Assembly: GCA_902805865.1 (NCBI GenBank)
Contig: CADCUK010000018.1
Span: 1 to 51,517 of the forward strand
DNA from: an uncultured Nocardioidaceae bacterium
GTDB lineage: Bacteria; Actinomycetota; Actinomycetes; Propionibacteriales; Nocardioidaceae
Direction of reading: 5' to 3'
DNA length: 51,517 nucleotides
Shown: positions 34,802 to 44,100 of the stretch, piece by piece
Numbering within the stretch: position 1 is the first letter of the stretch
Layout of the letters: each line of letters begins with the position of its first letter
Made by a program: the position numbers and the translations under genes
Notes under the pieces: generated by a model
The model's input: only the letters and a program-made list of their open reading frames with translations
The model's database searches: none
Told to the model about the DNA's origin: nothing

Positions 34802-37129
34802 GTGTCGATCACCGCCCTCGAGGCCACTTCCTTCGTCGGCCGGCGCCGTGAGCTGACAGAGCTGCACCAGTCGGTGGCGTCGGCGCGCCTGGTCACGCTC
34901 ATCGGCATCGGCGGCTCGGGCAAGACCCGGCTCGCCCAGCGGCTCCTGCGCGAGCTCAGGCAGGACTACGACGGCCGGGTGTGGATGGTCGACCTGGGGC
35001 AGGTCCACGACCCCGACGTCGTACAGCTCGCCGTGGCGGCGGCGATGGGGCTGCGCCCCAAGCCCGGGGAGAACCAGGTCGAGGTCATCTGCGGGTTCGT
35101 CGGCGACGAGCCGGCGCTCGTGGTGCTCGACAACTGCGAGCACCTGCTCGGCGCGTGCGCCGCGCTGGCGTCCGAGGTGATGGCCGCCTGCCCTCAGCTG
35201 CAGGTGGTGGCGACCAGCCGACAGGCCCTCGGGATCGCCGGCGAGCTCGTCTACCGGGTTCCTCCGATGCCGGTGCCGCAGGTCGGTGCACCGGTGCGGA
35301 CGGCTGAGCTCGCGCAGCTGGAGTCGGTGTCCCTCTTCGTGGGCCGGGCCGGCGACGCGCTCCCCGGCTTCGCGCTGACCGACGCGAACGCCGAGACCGT
35401 CGCCCGGCTCTGCGCGGCCCTCGAGGGGATCCCGCTCGCACTGGAGCTGGCCGCGGCCCGCATCCGGGTACTCAGCCCCGAGGCGATGCTCGACCGGATC
35501 GGGCAGCGGTACGAGCTGTTGAGCCGCGGCTTCAGCGACGTGCCCGACCGGCAGCGGTCGATGGAGGCGTCGGTGGAGTGGAGCCACGAGCTGTGCAGCC
35601 CCGCCGAACGGACGTTGTGGCGACGGCTCTCGGTGTTCCGCGGCGGGTTCGACCTCGACGCCGCCGAGACCGTCTGCGCCGGCCCGGACCTCGCCCAGGA
35701 GGACGTCCTCGACGTCCTGTCCGCGCTCGTCGACAAGTCGTTGGTGTACCGCGACCCCGAGGAGACCCATCCCCACTTCCGGATCCTCGAGCTCATCAGG
35801 CAGTACGGCGCCGCACGGCTCGCCGAGGCCGAGGACCCGGCGACGTGGCAGCGACGGCACCAGGAGTACTTCTCCGGACAGGCCCGGCAGCTGCACGACG
35901 ACTGGGTCGGCCCCCACCAGCCCCGGCTCGTCGCCCGGATGCGGCGCAACCACGCCAACCTGCAGGCGGTGCTCGAGCACACCGGCTCCAGCTCGACCCT
36001 CGCGGCCGTCGCGCTGCGGATGGCGGTCGACCTCGAGGACTACTGGGCGGTCACCGGGTTGCTGACCGAGGGCCGGCACTGGCTCGACTCGGCGCTCGAG
36101 CAGGACGCCGGGTCGGTGGTCGAGCGGTCGACGGCGTCGTCGATCAGCGGCTACTTCGCCGCGCTGCAGGCACAGCTCGGCGAGACCCGTCGACGGCTGG
36201 CACAGGCACGTCGCGAGCTGGAGTCGGTCGGGGACGGGGAGGCCCATCACGACCGGGCCCAGCACGACCAGCCACACACGCTCGCGTGGGCGAGGCTCAG
36301 GTTCGCGGAGGGCGTGCAGGCCCTCTACGAGGGGAGGCCGTCGGATGCCGAGGAGCACTGCCGTCGCAGCATCGAGCTGTTCGAGGCAGCGGAGGTGCTG
36401 CACGGCCTGCCGGTCGCCCACGTCGTGCTCGGCATCTGCCTGAGTGCCGGCGGGCGGAGCGAGGAGGCGGCAGCAGCCCAGCGCACGGCGCTGTCGCTCA
36501 CCGAGCCTCGCGGCGAGCTGCACATCCAGGGGCTGGCCCTGTGGGCGCTCAGCGTGGACGCCCGCACCGCCGGTGACCTCGACCGCGCCGCTGACCTCGC
36601 CCGGCGGTCCCTGCAGCTCCGCGCCGAGCTCGGCGACGACGCCGGGGTCGCACTGGCCATCGAGTCGCTGGCCTCGATCACCGCGGAGCAGGGCGACGCG
36701 ACGCTGTCGGCGACCCTGCTCGGCGCCGCGATGCGGCTCTGGGACCGGGTCGGGCTCGACCCCCTGTCCGGGCAGTACGTCGCCGCCCAGCGAGTGCTCG
36801 GCGCCGAGCACGCCCGACGCAGCCTCGGCGACCGCGCCTTCAGCTCCGCCCACCGTCGCGGCCGGTCGATGCCGGTGGAGGAGGCCGTGGACCTGGCCCT
36901 CGGGAGGGCGCACCCCGGAGACGCCGCCGCCGAGCTCGCCGACACCCCGCTCACCGCCCGGGAGCGACAGGTCGCCGCGTTGATCGGCGAGGGGCTGAGC
37001 AACCAGCAGATCGCCACCCGGCTCGTGATCTCGGTGCGGACCGCGCAGGGGCACGTCGAGAAGATCCTGCGCAAGCTCGGCTTCAGCTCGCGCACGCAGG
37101 TCGCGACGTGGGTCGTCGGCCGCCGCTGA
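34802..37129 (+). CDS. ATPase-TPR-LuxR transcriptional regulator
   Basis: A 775-residue regulator with an N-terminal NB-ARC-type ATPase, tetratricopeptide-like middle and LuxR helix-turn-helix end. TSFVGRRRELTELHQSVASARLVTLIGIGGSGKTRLAQRLL gives Walker A near residue 40. ALVVLDNCEHLLGACAALAS is Walker B, VVATSRQALGIAGE the sensor, and GIPLALELAAARIRVLSPEAML the GLPLA-like motif. LTARERQVAALIGEGLSNQQIATRLVISVRTAQGHVEKIL is the DNA-binding domain. The GTG at 34802 is chosen because family sequence begins just after it. It lies between the two hut operons and ends 1 bp from hutU. Its target is unknown; hut genes are possible. Confidence 0.9.
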   Translation: MSITALEATSFVGRRRELTELHQSVASARLVTLIGIGGSGKTRLAQRLLRELRQDYDGRVWMVDLGQVHDPDVVQLAVAAAMGLRPKPGENQVEVICGFVGDEPALVVLDNCEHLLGACAALASEVMAACPQLQVVATSRQALGIAGELVYRVPPMPVPQVGAPVRTAELAQLESVSLFVGRAGDALPGFALTDANAETVARLCAALEGIPLALELAAARIRVLSPEAMLDRIGQRYELLSRGFSDVPDRQRSMEASVEWSHELCSPAERTLWRRLSVFRGGFDLDAAETVCAGPDLAQEDVLDVLSALVDKSLVYRDPEETHPHFRILELIRQYGAARLAEAEDPATWQRRHQEYFSGQARQLHDDWVGPHQPRLVARMRRNHANLQAVLEHTGSSSTLAAVALRMAVDLEDYWAVTGLLTEGRHWLDSALEQDAGSVVERSTASSISGYFAALQAQLGETRRRLAQARRELESVGDGEAHHDRAQHDQPHTLAWARLRFAEGVQALYEGRPSDAEEHCRRSIELFEAAEVLHGLPVAHVVLGICLSAGGRSEEAAAAQRTALSLTEPRGELHIQGLALWALSVDARTAGDLDRAADLARRSLQLRAELGDDAGVALAIESLASITAEQGDATLSATLLGAAMRLWDRVGLDPLSGQYVAAQRVLGAEHARRSLGDRAFSSAHRRGRSMPVEEAVDLALGRAHPGDAAAELADTPLTARERQVAALIGEGLSNQQIATRLVISVRTAQGHVEKILRKLGFSSRTQVATWVVGRR

Positions 37130-37137
37130 GTCAGCGG
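37123..37137. other. Perfect 15-bp palindrome holding both stop codons of a convergent pair
   Basis: CCGCTGA-G-TCAGCGG. The left TGA ends the LuxR regulator and the right TCA is the complement of the hutU stop. The genes are one base apart, so no ordinary terminator fits between them. Confidence 0.6.
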
Positions 37138-38804
37138 TCCCGCATGGGGACGCGGACATCGCGCTCCTCGGCGACCTCGACGGCCCGCTCGTAGCCCGCG
37201 TCCACGTGACGGATCACGCCCATCGCGGGGTCGTTGGTGAGCACCCGCTCGATCTTCTGCGCGGCCAGCTCGGTCCCGTCCGCGACGCACACCTGCCCGG
37301 CGTGGATCGAGCGCCCCATGCCCACGCCGCCGCCGTGGTGGATCGAGACCCAGCTCGCACCGGAGGCGGTGTTGACCAGCGCGTTGAGCAGCGCCCAGTC
37401 GGCGATCGCGTCCGAGCCGTCCAGCATCGACTCGGTCTCGCGGTAGGGCGACGCCACCGAGCCGCAGTCGAGGTGGTCACGGCCGATGACGACCGGCGCC
37501 TTGAGCTCCCCGGAGGCCACCATCTCGTTGAAGCGGAGCCCGGCCAGGTGCCGCTCGCCGTACCCCAGCCAGCAGATGCGCGCCGGCAGACCCTGGAAGG
37601 CGACCCGCTCGCCGGCCATCGTGATCCACCGGTGCAGCCGCTCGTTGTCGGGGAACAGCTCGAGGATCGCGCGGTCGGTGGCCGCGATGTCCGCGGGGTC
37701 GCCCGAGAGCGCGGCCCAGCGGAACGGCCCCTTGCCCTCGCAGAACAGCGGCCGGATGTACGCCGGGACGAAGCCCGGGAACTCGAAGGCCCGGTCGTAG
37801 CCGCCCTTGCGCGCCTCGTCGCGGATCGAGTTGCCGTAGTCGAAGACCTCCGCGCCGCGGTCCTGGAGCTCGACCATCGCGCGGACGTGCGTGGCCATCG
37901 ACGCCTGGGCCGCCTTGGTGAAGCCGGCGGGGTCCTGCTCGCGCTGGCTCTGCCACTCCTCGAACGGCACTCCGGCCGGGAGGTAGAACAGCGGGTCGTG
38001 GGCGGACGTCTGGTCGGTGACGATGTCGATCGGCGCCTCACGCTCGAGCAGCTCGGGCAGCAGCTCCGCCGCATTGCCGAGCACCCCGATGGACAGCGGC
38101 CTGCGCTCGTCCCTGGCCTCCACCGCCAGCTCCAGCGCGTGGTCGAGCGAGTCCGCCTGCACGTCGAGGTAGCGGTGCTCGATCCGCCGGGCGATCCGCG
38201 ACGGGTCGCACTCGATGCAGATCGCGACGCCGTCGTTCATCGTCACCGCGAGCGGCTGCGCGCCACCCATGCCGCCGAGTCCCGCGGTCACCGTGATCGT
38301 TCCGGCGAGGGTCCCCCCGAACCTCTTGTCGGCGACGGCGGCGAACGTCTCGAACGTGCCCTGGAGGATCCCCTGGGTGCCGATGTAGATCCAGGAGCCG
38401 GCGGTCATCTGCCCGTACATCGTGAGCCCGAGCTCCTCGAGCCGCCGGAACTCCTCCCAGTTGGCCCAGTCCCCCACGAGGTTGGAGTTCGCGATCAGCA
38501 CGCGCGGCGCCCACTCGTGGGTGCGCATGACACCGACCGGCTTGCCGGACTGGACGAGCATGGTCTCGTCGTCGCGGAGGTCTCGGAGGGTGCGGACCAG
38601 GGCGTCGTACGCCTCCCAGCTCCGGGCGGCCTTGCCGGTGCCGCCGTAGACCACGAGGTCCTCGGGGCGCTCGGCGTTGGCCGGGTCGAGGTTGTTCATC
38701 AGCATCCGCAGCGGAGCCTCGGTCTGCCACGACCGGGCCGAGAGCTCGGTGCCGGTGGCGGCGTGGATCGGCAGGCGTGGGTTGCCAGATGGTGTCGTTG
38801 TCAT
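37131..38804 (-). CDS. hutU: Urocanate hydratase
   Basis: HutU adds water to urocanate to form imidazolonepropionate, using tightly bound NAD as an electrophile. The 557-residue protein has the normal length. Clear motifs include [54 protein letters not shown]-type sequence (here GTFETFAAV), [21 protein letters not shown] (NAD site) and [21 protein letters not shown] with the active-site Cys. [20 protein letters not shown] is near the C-terminus. Its ATG overlaps the hutH stop (ATGA), so the two are coupled. It ends one base from the convergent regulator. Confidence 0.98.
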   Translation of the reverse strand: MTTTPSGNPRLPIHAATGTELSARSWQTEAPLRMLMNNLDPANAERPEDLVVYGGTGKAARSWEAYDALVRTLRDLRDDETMLVQSGKPVGVMRTHEWAPRVLIANSNLVGDWANWEEFRRLEELGLTMYGQMTAGSWIYIGTQGILQGTFETFAAVADKRFGGTLAGTITVTAGLGGMGGAQPLAVTMNDGVAICIECDPSRIARRIEHRYLDVQADSLDHALELAVEARDERRPLSIGVLGNAAELLPELLEREAPIDIVTDQTSAHDPLFYLPAGVPFEEWQSQREQDPAGFTKAAQASMATHVRAMVELQDRGAEVFDYGNSIRDEARKGGYDRAFEFPGFVPAYIRPLFCEGKGPFRWAALSGDPADIAATDRAILELFPDNERLHRWITMAGERVAFQGLPARICWLGYGERHLAGLRFNEMVASGELKAPVVIGRDHLDCGSVASPYRETESMLDGSDAIADWALLNALVNTASGASWVSIHHGGGVGMGRSIHAGQVCVADGTELAAQKIERVLTNDPAMGVIRHVDAGYERAVEVAEERDVRVPMRDR

Positions 38805-40360
38805 GCGAGCTCTCCTGTCTCACGGGTGACGGCGTCGACGATCGCGCCGGAGGCGACGAGCTGGACGGCTGCCTCGATCTCCGGGGCGAGGTGCCGGTCG
38901 GGTCCTGGTCCGGGGACGGTCTCCCGGAGCAGCCGCACCACGGCCCCGGTGGCCCGCGACGGCTCCAGCGGCGACCGCAGGTCCAGCGCCCGGGCGGCGG
39001 TCAGCACCTCGACCGCCAGCACCCGGGTCAACCCGTCGACGGACCTGCGCAGCTTGCGGCCGGCGGACCATCCCATCGAGACGTGGTCCTCCTGCATCGC
39101 CGAGCTGGGGATCGAGTCGACGCTCGCGGGTGCTGCGAGCCGCTTGAGCTCGGAGACGATGCCGGCCTGGGTGTACTGCGCGATCATGTGCCCGCTGTCC
39201 ACCCCCGGGTCGTGCGCGAGGAACGCCGGCAGCCCCGCGTTCCTCGAGCGGTCGAGGAAGCGGTCGGTGCGGCGCTCGCTGATCGAGGCGAGGTCGGCGA
39301 CGGCGATCGCCAGGAAGTCCAGCACGTAGCCCACCGGCGCTCCGTGGAAGTTGCCGTTCGACTCCACGCGGCCGTCCGGCATGACGACGGGGTTGTCCAC
39401 GGCGCTGGCGAGCTCCCGGTCGGCCACGGTGGCGGCGTGCGACCAGGTGTCCCGGGCGGCGCCGTGCACCTGCGGCGAGCAGCGGAGCGAGTACGCGTCC
39501 TGGACCCGGTTGCAGTCGGGACCCCGGTGGCTCGCGACCACACCGGAGTCCGCGAGGATCCGCCGCAGGTTGGCAGCCGACGCCGCCTGCCCGGGATGCG
39601 GTCGGAGCGCCTGGAGGTCCTCGGCGAAGACCCGGTCGGTGCCGAGCAGTGCCTCCACCGACATCGCGGCGGCCACGTCGGCGACGGTCAGCAGGTTCTG
39701 CAGGTCGTGCAGTGCCAGCACCAGCATGCCGAGCATCCCGTCGGTGCCGTTGATGAGGGCCAGGCCCTCCTTGGCGGCGAGCTCGACGGGGCTCAGCCCG
39801 GACTCGTCGAGAGCGGTCGCGGCGTCGGTGAGCGATCCGTCGGGTCGGCGTACCGGACCCTCGCCCATGAGGGCCAGCGCACAGTGCGCGAGCGGCGCGA
39901 GGTCCCCGGAGCACCCGAGCGAGCCGAACTCGTGGACGACCGGGGTGATCCCTCGGCTGAGCACGTCGGCCATCAGCCGGGCGGTCTCCGGACGGATCCC
40001 CGTCCGCCCGGTGGCCAGGGTGGACAGCCGCAGCAGCATCAGCGCGCGGGTGACCTCACGCTCCACCTCGGGGCCGCTGCCCGCCGCATGGGACCGGACC
40101 AGCGACCGCTGCAGCTGGGTCCGCTTCTCCGCAGGGATGTGCCTGGTCGCCAGGGCCCCGAACCCCGTGGAGATGCCGTACGCCGGGGTGGATGCCGAGG
40201 CCAGCTCCTCGACGACCGAGCGCGCCCGCTCGATCGCGGCCAGCGCCTCCGGTGCGAGGTCGACGGCGGCGCCGCTCCGGGCGACGGCCACCACGTCGGC
40301 TCGGTCGAGCGGGCCGACCCCCAGGTTCACGGTGCTGGTTGTCGAGGTGAGTGCGGTCAT
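38801..40360 (-). CDS. hutH: Histidine ammonia-lyase
   Basis: HutH eliminates ammonia from L-histidine to give urocanate, the entry step of the pathway. The 519-residue protein has [16 protein letters not shown] near residue 60. The prosthetic-group loop is [24 protein letters not shown] near residue 145, where the MIO triad is Cys-Ser-Gly instead of the usual Ala-Ser-Gly. As I recall this variant is normal in Streptomyces-type enzymes. [27 protein letters not shown] and [13 protein letters not shown] are further signatures. The ATG at 40360 follows GAGGAC. It is divergent from an IclR regulator across an 89-bp region with a palindrome. Confidence 0.97.
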   Translation of the reverse strand: MTALTSTTSTVNLGVGPLDRADVVAVARSGAAVDLAPEALAAIERARSVVEELASASTPAYGISTGFGALATRHIPAEKRTQLQRSLVRSHAAGSGPEVEREVTRALMLLRLSTLATGRTGIRPETARLMADVLSRGITPVVHEFGSLGCSGDLAPLAHCALALMGEGPVRRPDGSLTDAATALDESGLSPVELAAKEGLALINGTDGMLGMLVLALHDLQNLLTVADVAAAMSVEALLGTDRVFAEDLQALRPHPGQAASAANLRRILADSGVVASHRGPDCNRVQDAYSLRCSPQVHGAARDTWSHAATVADRELASAVDNPVVMPDGRVESNGNFHGAPVGYVLDFLAIAVADLASISERRTDRFLDRSRNAGLPAFLAHDPGVDSGHMIAQYTQAGIVSELKRLAAPASVDSIPSSAMQEDHVSMGWSAGRKLRRSVDGLTRVLAVEVLTAARALDLRSPLEPSRATGAVVRLLRETVPGPGPDRHLAPEIEAAVQLVASGAIVDAVTRETGELA

Positions 40361-40415
40361 GTCCTCGATTCCACTCCTGCGCGGGCTTTCCTGCGACCGG
40401 TCTGGACGCAGAACC

Positions 40416-40431
40416 GTCTCGGATACGAGAC
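40416..40431. promoter_or_regulatory. Candidate operator for the IclR regulator of the hut genes
   Basis: GTCTCG-GATA-CGAGAC is a perfect 6-bp inverted repeat with a 4-nt centre, in the divergent hutH/iclR gap. It lies at the -35 position of the iclR promoter and 56-71 bp before the hutH ATG. IclR proteins bind palindromes of about this size. Confidence 0.55.
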
Positions 40432-40437
40432 TCCCCC

Positions 40438-40443
40438 TAGGCT
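40438..40443 (+). promoter_or_regulatory. -10 element of the IclR regulator gene, leaderless
   Basis: TAGGCT is followed by GGACCC and the ATG at 40450, with no Shine-Dalgarno sequence. Confidence 0.45.
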
Positions 40444-40449
40444 GGACCC

Positions 40450-41214
40450 ATGGGACAGGTGCCGGCGGCGACCCGGACGCTCCGCGTGCTCAAGTTCCTC
40501 GCCGCGCAGCCGGCTCCCGTCTCCCTCGGGCGGCTGGCGGCGGCCTGCGACCTCCCGCGCTCGACCGCCTACCACCTGCTCGCGGCGATGGTCGACGAAG
40601 GCTTCGTCGTGCACCTGCCCGACGAGCACCGGTACGGCCTGGGGGTTGCCGCCTTCGAGGTCGGCAGCGGGTTCTCACGTCAGGAGCCGCTGCAACGGCT
40701 GGCGCGCCGGCAGCTGGCCGACCTGGTGGACGCGACCGGTGAGTCCGCCCACCTCGTGGCCCTGCACGGGCGGGACGTGCTGTACCTCGTCGAGGAGCGG
40801 GCACCGGGACGACCGCCGCTGGTCACCGACGTCGGCGTCCGGCTGCCCGCCCACCTGACCGCGAGCGGTCGCGCGATCCTGGCCTCGCTCCCTGCCGCGC
40901 AGGTGCGCGCCCTGTACCCCGACAGGTCCGCGTTCGTCGACCGGCACGGGGTGGGTCCGCGGTCGCTGTCGGCACTCCGCGTGCTCCTGGCCGAGACGAG
41001 GCAGCGCGGCTACGCCACCGAGGAGGGTGAGGTCACCCCCGGCCTGGCATCGATCGCCTCGGCGGTCCTCGACCACAACGGGCACCCGGTGGCGGGGCTC
41101 GCGGTGACCTACACGCCCGGCGGTGGCGCCGCCTCCCCCGACCCGGTGGTGGCAGCCGTGCGGAGGACGGCCGCCGCGGTCAGCCGGCGGATCGGGGGCC
41201 GGACGGCCGGCTGA
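40450..41214 (+). CDS. IclR family transcriptional regulator, probable hut regulator
   Basis: A 254-residue IclR regulator. The N-terminal winged helix-turn-helix reads TRTLRVLKFLAAQPAPVSLGRLAAACDLPRSTAYHLLAAMVDEGFVV at residues ~8-54. The C-terminal effector domain has QLADLVDATGESAHLVALHGRDVLYLVEER, RLPAHLTASGRAILASLPAAQVRALY and GYATEEGEVTPGLASIASAVLDHNGHPVAGLAVTYT. It is divergently transcribed from hutH-hutU across a gap holding a perfect palindrome, so it very likely controls them and itself. Whether it represses or activates, and whether urocanate is the effector, cannot be read from the sequence. Confidence 0.9.
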   Translation: MGQVPAATRTLRVLKFLAAQPAPVSLGRLAAACDLPRSTAYHLLAAMVDEGFVVHLPDEHRYGLGVAAFEVGSGFSRQEPLQRLARRQLADLVDATGESAHLVALHGRDVLYLVEERAPGRPPLVTDVGVRLPAHLTASGRAILASLPAAQVRALYPDRSAFVDRHGVGPRSLSALRVLLAETRQRGYATEEGEVTPGLASIASAVLDHNGHPVAGLAVTYTPGGGAASPDPVVAAVRRTAAAVSRRIGGRTAG

Positions 41215-41319
41215 GCCGCGGCCAGCCTGCAAGACCATCCGCGCTCACTCTGGCCATCCGTAGCCGAACGCGGTTCACTTTCGTTGCACGGCTCAACTGT
41301 TTCTCGTCAGGAGACCCTC

Positions 41320-43917
41320 GTGTCCGCTCAGAACCGCAGACTTCGCACCCGCCTCACCTGGTCCACCGCGCTTGCGGTCGGAGTGGTGGTCGGAGCCTCC
41401 GTCATGGTCCCGTCGTACGGCGGAGCAGGTGCAGGTGAGTCCAAGGCGCTGATGAAGGCCTACGAGCGGGCCGCCTCGAGCCAGACGGCGGCGACCGACG
41501 ACGGCGAGCACGAACCCGGGTCCGACGGCGACGGCCACGTCCACGACCCGGCCAAGAAGAACGCGATCTCCCAGAGCGAGGAGGCGGGCGACACCACCGA
41601 CCCGACGACTCCGGAGGAGGCCCGGCGGGCGATCCGGGCGGTCGAGCAGCAGCGCGCCGAGCCCGACCCGAAGCTGACCACGGTCCCCGCCAAGCCGAAG
41701 CGGACCTCGGTGCCGCGGACCGACTACGCGATGGCCGGCGGCTGCTACGCGATGAAGCCGGCCGGTCAGGGCTGGGTCGTGCGCACCGACGAGGGCTACG
41801 CCGCGACCGGCGACCGCCTCAAGGGCGCCGAGCCCTTCCGCTTCCAGGCAGCGACCCTCGGCAAGTACCTCCTCCTCGACTCGAAGAAGGAGTTCCTGCA
41901 GCCGGGCGCACCTGCGACGTCGGCGGAGAGCGCGGACGGCTCCTCGATCTGGAAGGTGAGCCGCAAGGGCGGCAAGCGGTTCGCCTTCGCCTCGGGCGGC
42001 GCGCTCGGCGTGGACGCCGCCAAGCAGCTCTCGAACGCCGAGACGACCGGCCTTCGCTTCCAGCTCCGACTGAAGCGCGGCTGCGCCAAGTGGCCGGAGA
42101 TCACCACGAACATCGGCGGCCGGACGTTCGCCGGCGTCAGCCCGTTCCAGGAGGTGCGCGGCACCACCGACGCGCACACCCACGGCATGGCCTTCCAGTT
42201 CCTCGGCGGCGGCGCGCACTGCGGGCGCCCCTGGTCGCCGTTCGGCGTGACGGTGGCGCTCGTCGACTGCCCCGACCACGAGCAGTCCGACGGCAAGGGC
42301 GCCGTCCTCGAGTCGCTCCTCAGCGGTGAGACCGAGCACGACCCGGTCGGCTGGCCGACGTTCAAGGACTGGCCCGCGCCGCACTCCCTCACCCACGAGG
42401 GCACGTACTACAAGTGGATGGAGCGCGCCTGGCAGGGCGGCCTCCGCATCTTCGTCAACCTCCTGGTCGAGAACAACCAGCTGTGCCTCATCTACCCCGT
42501 CAAGGGCGAGCGGTACGAGAAGAACCCCACGTGCGACGACATGAAGTCGATCCGCATGCAGGCCAGGTACATGCGCCAGTTCGAGCGCTACATCGACGCG
42601 CAGTACGGCGGCCCCGGCAAGGGCTGGTACCGGATCGTGACGAACCCCTTCCAGGCCCGCAAGGTCATCAACCAGGGCAAGCTCGCCGTGGTGATGGGCA
42701 TCGAGACCAGCATCCCGTTCGGCTGCACCTTCAGGGCGGGCCAGCAGGAGGAGGGTGCCCAGTGCGACGAGGCGCAGATCGACGAGCAGCTCAAGCGCGT
42801 GCACAAGATGGGCGTCCGCCAGATGGAGCTCGTCAACAAGTTCGACAACGCGCTCGCCGGTATCGCGGGGGACGCGGGCCAGACCGGCGTACTGGTCAAC
42901 GGGGCCAACTTCAACGAGACGCAGACGTTCTGGCAGATGGAGAAGTGCCCCGATGGCTACGAGCCGGGGGCCGAGGACAGGGAGCAGTACTCCTCACCGG
43001 AGGACCCCGGCTTCTTCGAGCAGCGTGACGGGTTCTTCGGCGCCCTCGCCCAGGTGAGCGGGCTGACCATCCCGGCCCTGCCGGTGTACGGGCCGGCACC
43101 GCACTGCAACGAGCGCGGCCTCACCGACCTCGGCAAGCACCTGATCACCCGGATGTCCGAGCGCGGGATGATCTTCGACCCCGACCACATGAGCGTCGAG
43201 GCGCGGAAGTCGAGCCTCGACCTGCTCGAGGAGCTCGACTACCCCGGCGTGATCTCCAGCCACTCCTGGTCGACCCCGGACGCCTACCCGCGGATCTACG
43301 AGCTCGGCGGCGTGGTGATGCCGTACGCCGGCGACTCCACCGGGTTCGTGGACAAGTGGCGCGAGCACCTGACCTGGGCCGACCCCCGCTACTACTTCGG
43401 CTTCGGCTACGGCGCGGACATCAACGGCCTCGGCGCCCAGGGCGACCCCCGCGGCGGCGACGTCACGAACCCGGTGACGTACCCGTACAAGGGCTGGGGC
43501 GGTGTCACGGTCAAGAAGCAGCGCAGCGGCGAGCGGGTCTACGACCTCAACGTGGACGGCGTCTCGCACTACGGCCTCTACCCCGACTGGTTCAAGGACC
43601 TCGAGCTGATCGCCGAGACCCAGCAGGGCGACGGGGAGGACATCACCACCGACATGCAGCGCGGTGCCGAGGCCTACCTGCAGATGTGGGAGCGCGCGCT
43701 CGGCGTCACCAACGACGCCTGCCGTGAGCCCGCAGTCGCCAAGCGCGAGGGGCTCTTCCGCAGCCTCGACGAGGGGCTGACCGTGCGGCAGGTGCTGGTC
43801 AAGGCCGGGCAGCCGCACGCCCGCCTCGGTCGGACGTTCACCTACTGCGCCCGGCAGTCGGACGGCTCGTCGACCAAGGTGAAGCTCGCGTTCTCGCGGT
43901 CGGGCAGGTTGCTCTGA
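41320..43917 (+). CDS. Large secreted protein with M19 dipeptidase-like metal motifs
   Basis: An 865-residue exported protein. The GTG start follows AGGAG by 7 nt. A signal sequence (RLRTRLTWSTALAVGVVVGASVMVPSYGGAGA) is followed by a polar linker of ~90 residues and a ~140-residue N-terminal domain (GGCYAMKPAGQGWVVRTDEGYAATG...). The catalytic part begins with TDAHTHGMAFQFLGGGAHCG (HxH). VVMGIETSIPFGC could give the bridging Glu. GMIFDPDHMSVEARKSSLDLLEEL and PGVISSHSWSTPDAYPRI closely resemble the two His-bearing strands of membrane dipeptidases. Length is about twice a normal M19 enzyme. The substrate may be a peptide or peptidoglycan fragment outside the cell. The assignment is by motif only. 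Confidence 0.72.
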   Translation: MSAQNRRLRTRLTWSTALAVGVVVGASVMVPSYGGAGAGESKALMKAYERAASSQTAATDDGEHEPGSDGDGHVHDPAKKNAISQSEEAGDTTDPTTPEEARRAIRAVEQQRAEPDPKLTTVPAKPKRTSVPRTDYAMAGGCYAMKPAGQGWVVRTDEGYAATGDRLKGAEPFRFQAATLGKYLLLDSKKEFLQPGAPATSAESADGSSIWKVSRKGGKRFAFASGGALGVDAAKQLSNAETTGLRFQLRLKRGCAKWPEITTNIGGRTFAGVSPFQEVRGTTDAHTHGMAFQFLGGGAHCGRPWSPFGVTVALVDCPDHEQSDGKGAVLESLLSGETEHDPVGWPTFKDWPAPHSLTHEGTYYKWMERAWQGGLRIFVNLLVENNQLCLIYPVKGERYEKNPTCDDMKSIRMQARYMRQFERYIDAQYGGPGKGWYRIVTNPFQARKVINQGKLAVVMGIETSIPFGCTFRAGQQEEGAQCDEAQIDEQLKRVHKMGVRQMELVNKFDNALAGIAGDAGQTGVLVNGANFNETQTFWQMEKCPDGYEPGAEDREQYSSPEDPGFFEQRDGFFGALAQVSGLTIPALPVYGPAPHCNERGLTDLGKHLITRMSERGMIFDPDHMSVEARKSSLDLLEELDYPGVISSHSWSTPDAYPRIYELGGVVMPYAGDSTGFVDKWREHLTWADPRYYFGFGYGADINGLGAQGDPRGGDVTNPVTYPYKGWGGVTVKKQRSGERVYDLNVDGVSHYGLYPDWFKDLELIAETQQGDGEDITTDMQRGAEAYLQMWERALGVTNDACREPAVAKREGLFRSLDEGLTVRQVLVKAGQPHARLGRTFTYCARQSDGSSTKVKLAFSRSGRLL

Positions 43918-43935
43918 GGCAGCACTGAGGCAGCT
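43914..43935 (+). repeat. 11-bp tandem duplication over a stop codon
   Basis: CTGAGGCAGCA (43914-43924) is followed directly by CTGAGGCAGCT (43925-43935). The first copy carries the stop of the secreted protein, and the duplication adds an out-of-frame second TGA. Confidence 0.6.
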
Positions 43936-43993
43936 CTGGGGCGGGGGCCGTTCGGGCGGTCCGCGCATGGTCCAGGCGAGTGGGCCTGGTCTC

Positions 43994-44009
43994 GTTACTG
44001 ACTAGTACG
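43994..44009. promoter_or_regulatory. Candidate operator upstream of etfD
   Basis: GTTACTGACTAGTACG contains TACT-GACT-AGTA, an inverted repeat around a 4-nt centre. It resembles TetR-type sites of the form TTACTNNNNAGTAA that I associate with fatty-acid oxidation genes in actinobacteria. The gap also holds CCAGGC/GCCTGG and GCACC/GGTGC small hairpins. Confidence 0.35.
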
Positions 44010-44100
44010 ATCTGCCTCACATCCCGGTGCACCTGTGGTGCGGCGGCCCTACGCTTGGCGACGCCGCCGGGCGGACGCCTGGCAGATGGAGAGTGGCAGA

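Noticed and set aside
34022-37159. 1045-codon open frame antisense to the LuxR regulator and nitroreductase
   Set aside because: It is low-complexity shadow sequence, while the plus strand carries clear Walker and helix-turn-helix motifs.
39922-39960. Cys-Ser-Gly in place of Ala-Ser-Gly at the HutH MIO site as a sign of inactivity
   Set aside because: I recall the same Cys-Ser-Gly loop in Streptomyces HutH enzymes, and the Ser and Gly that form the prosthetic group are kept.
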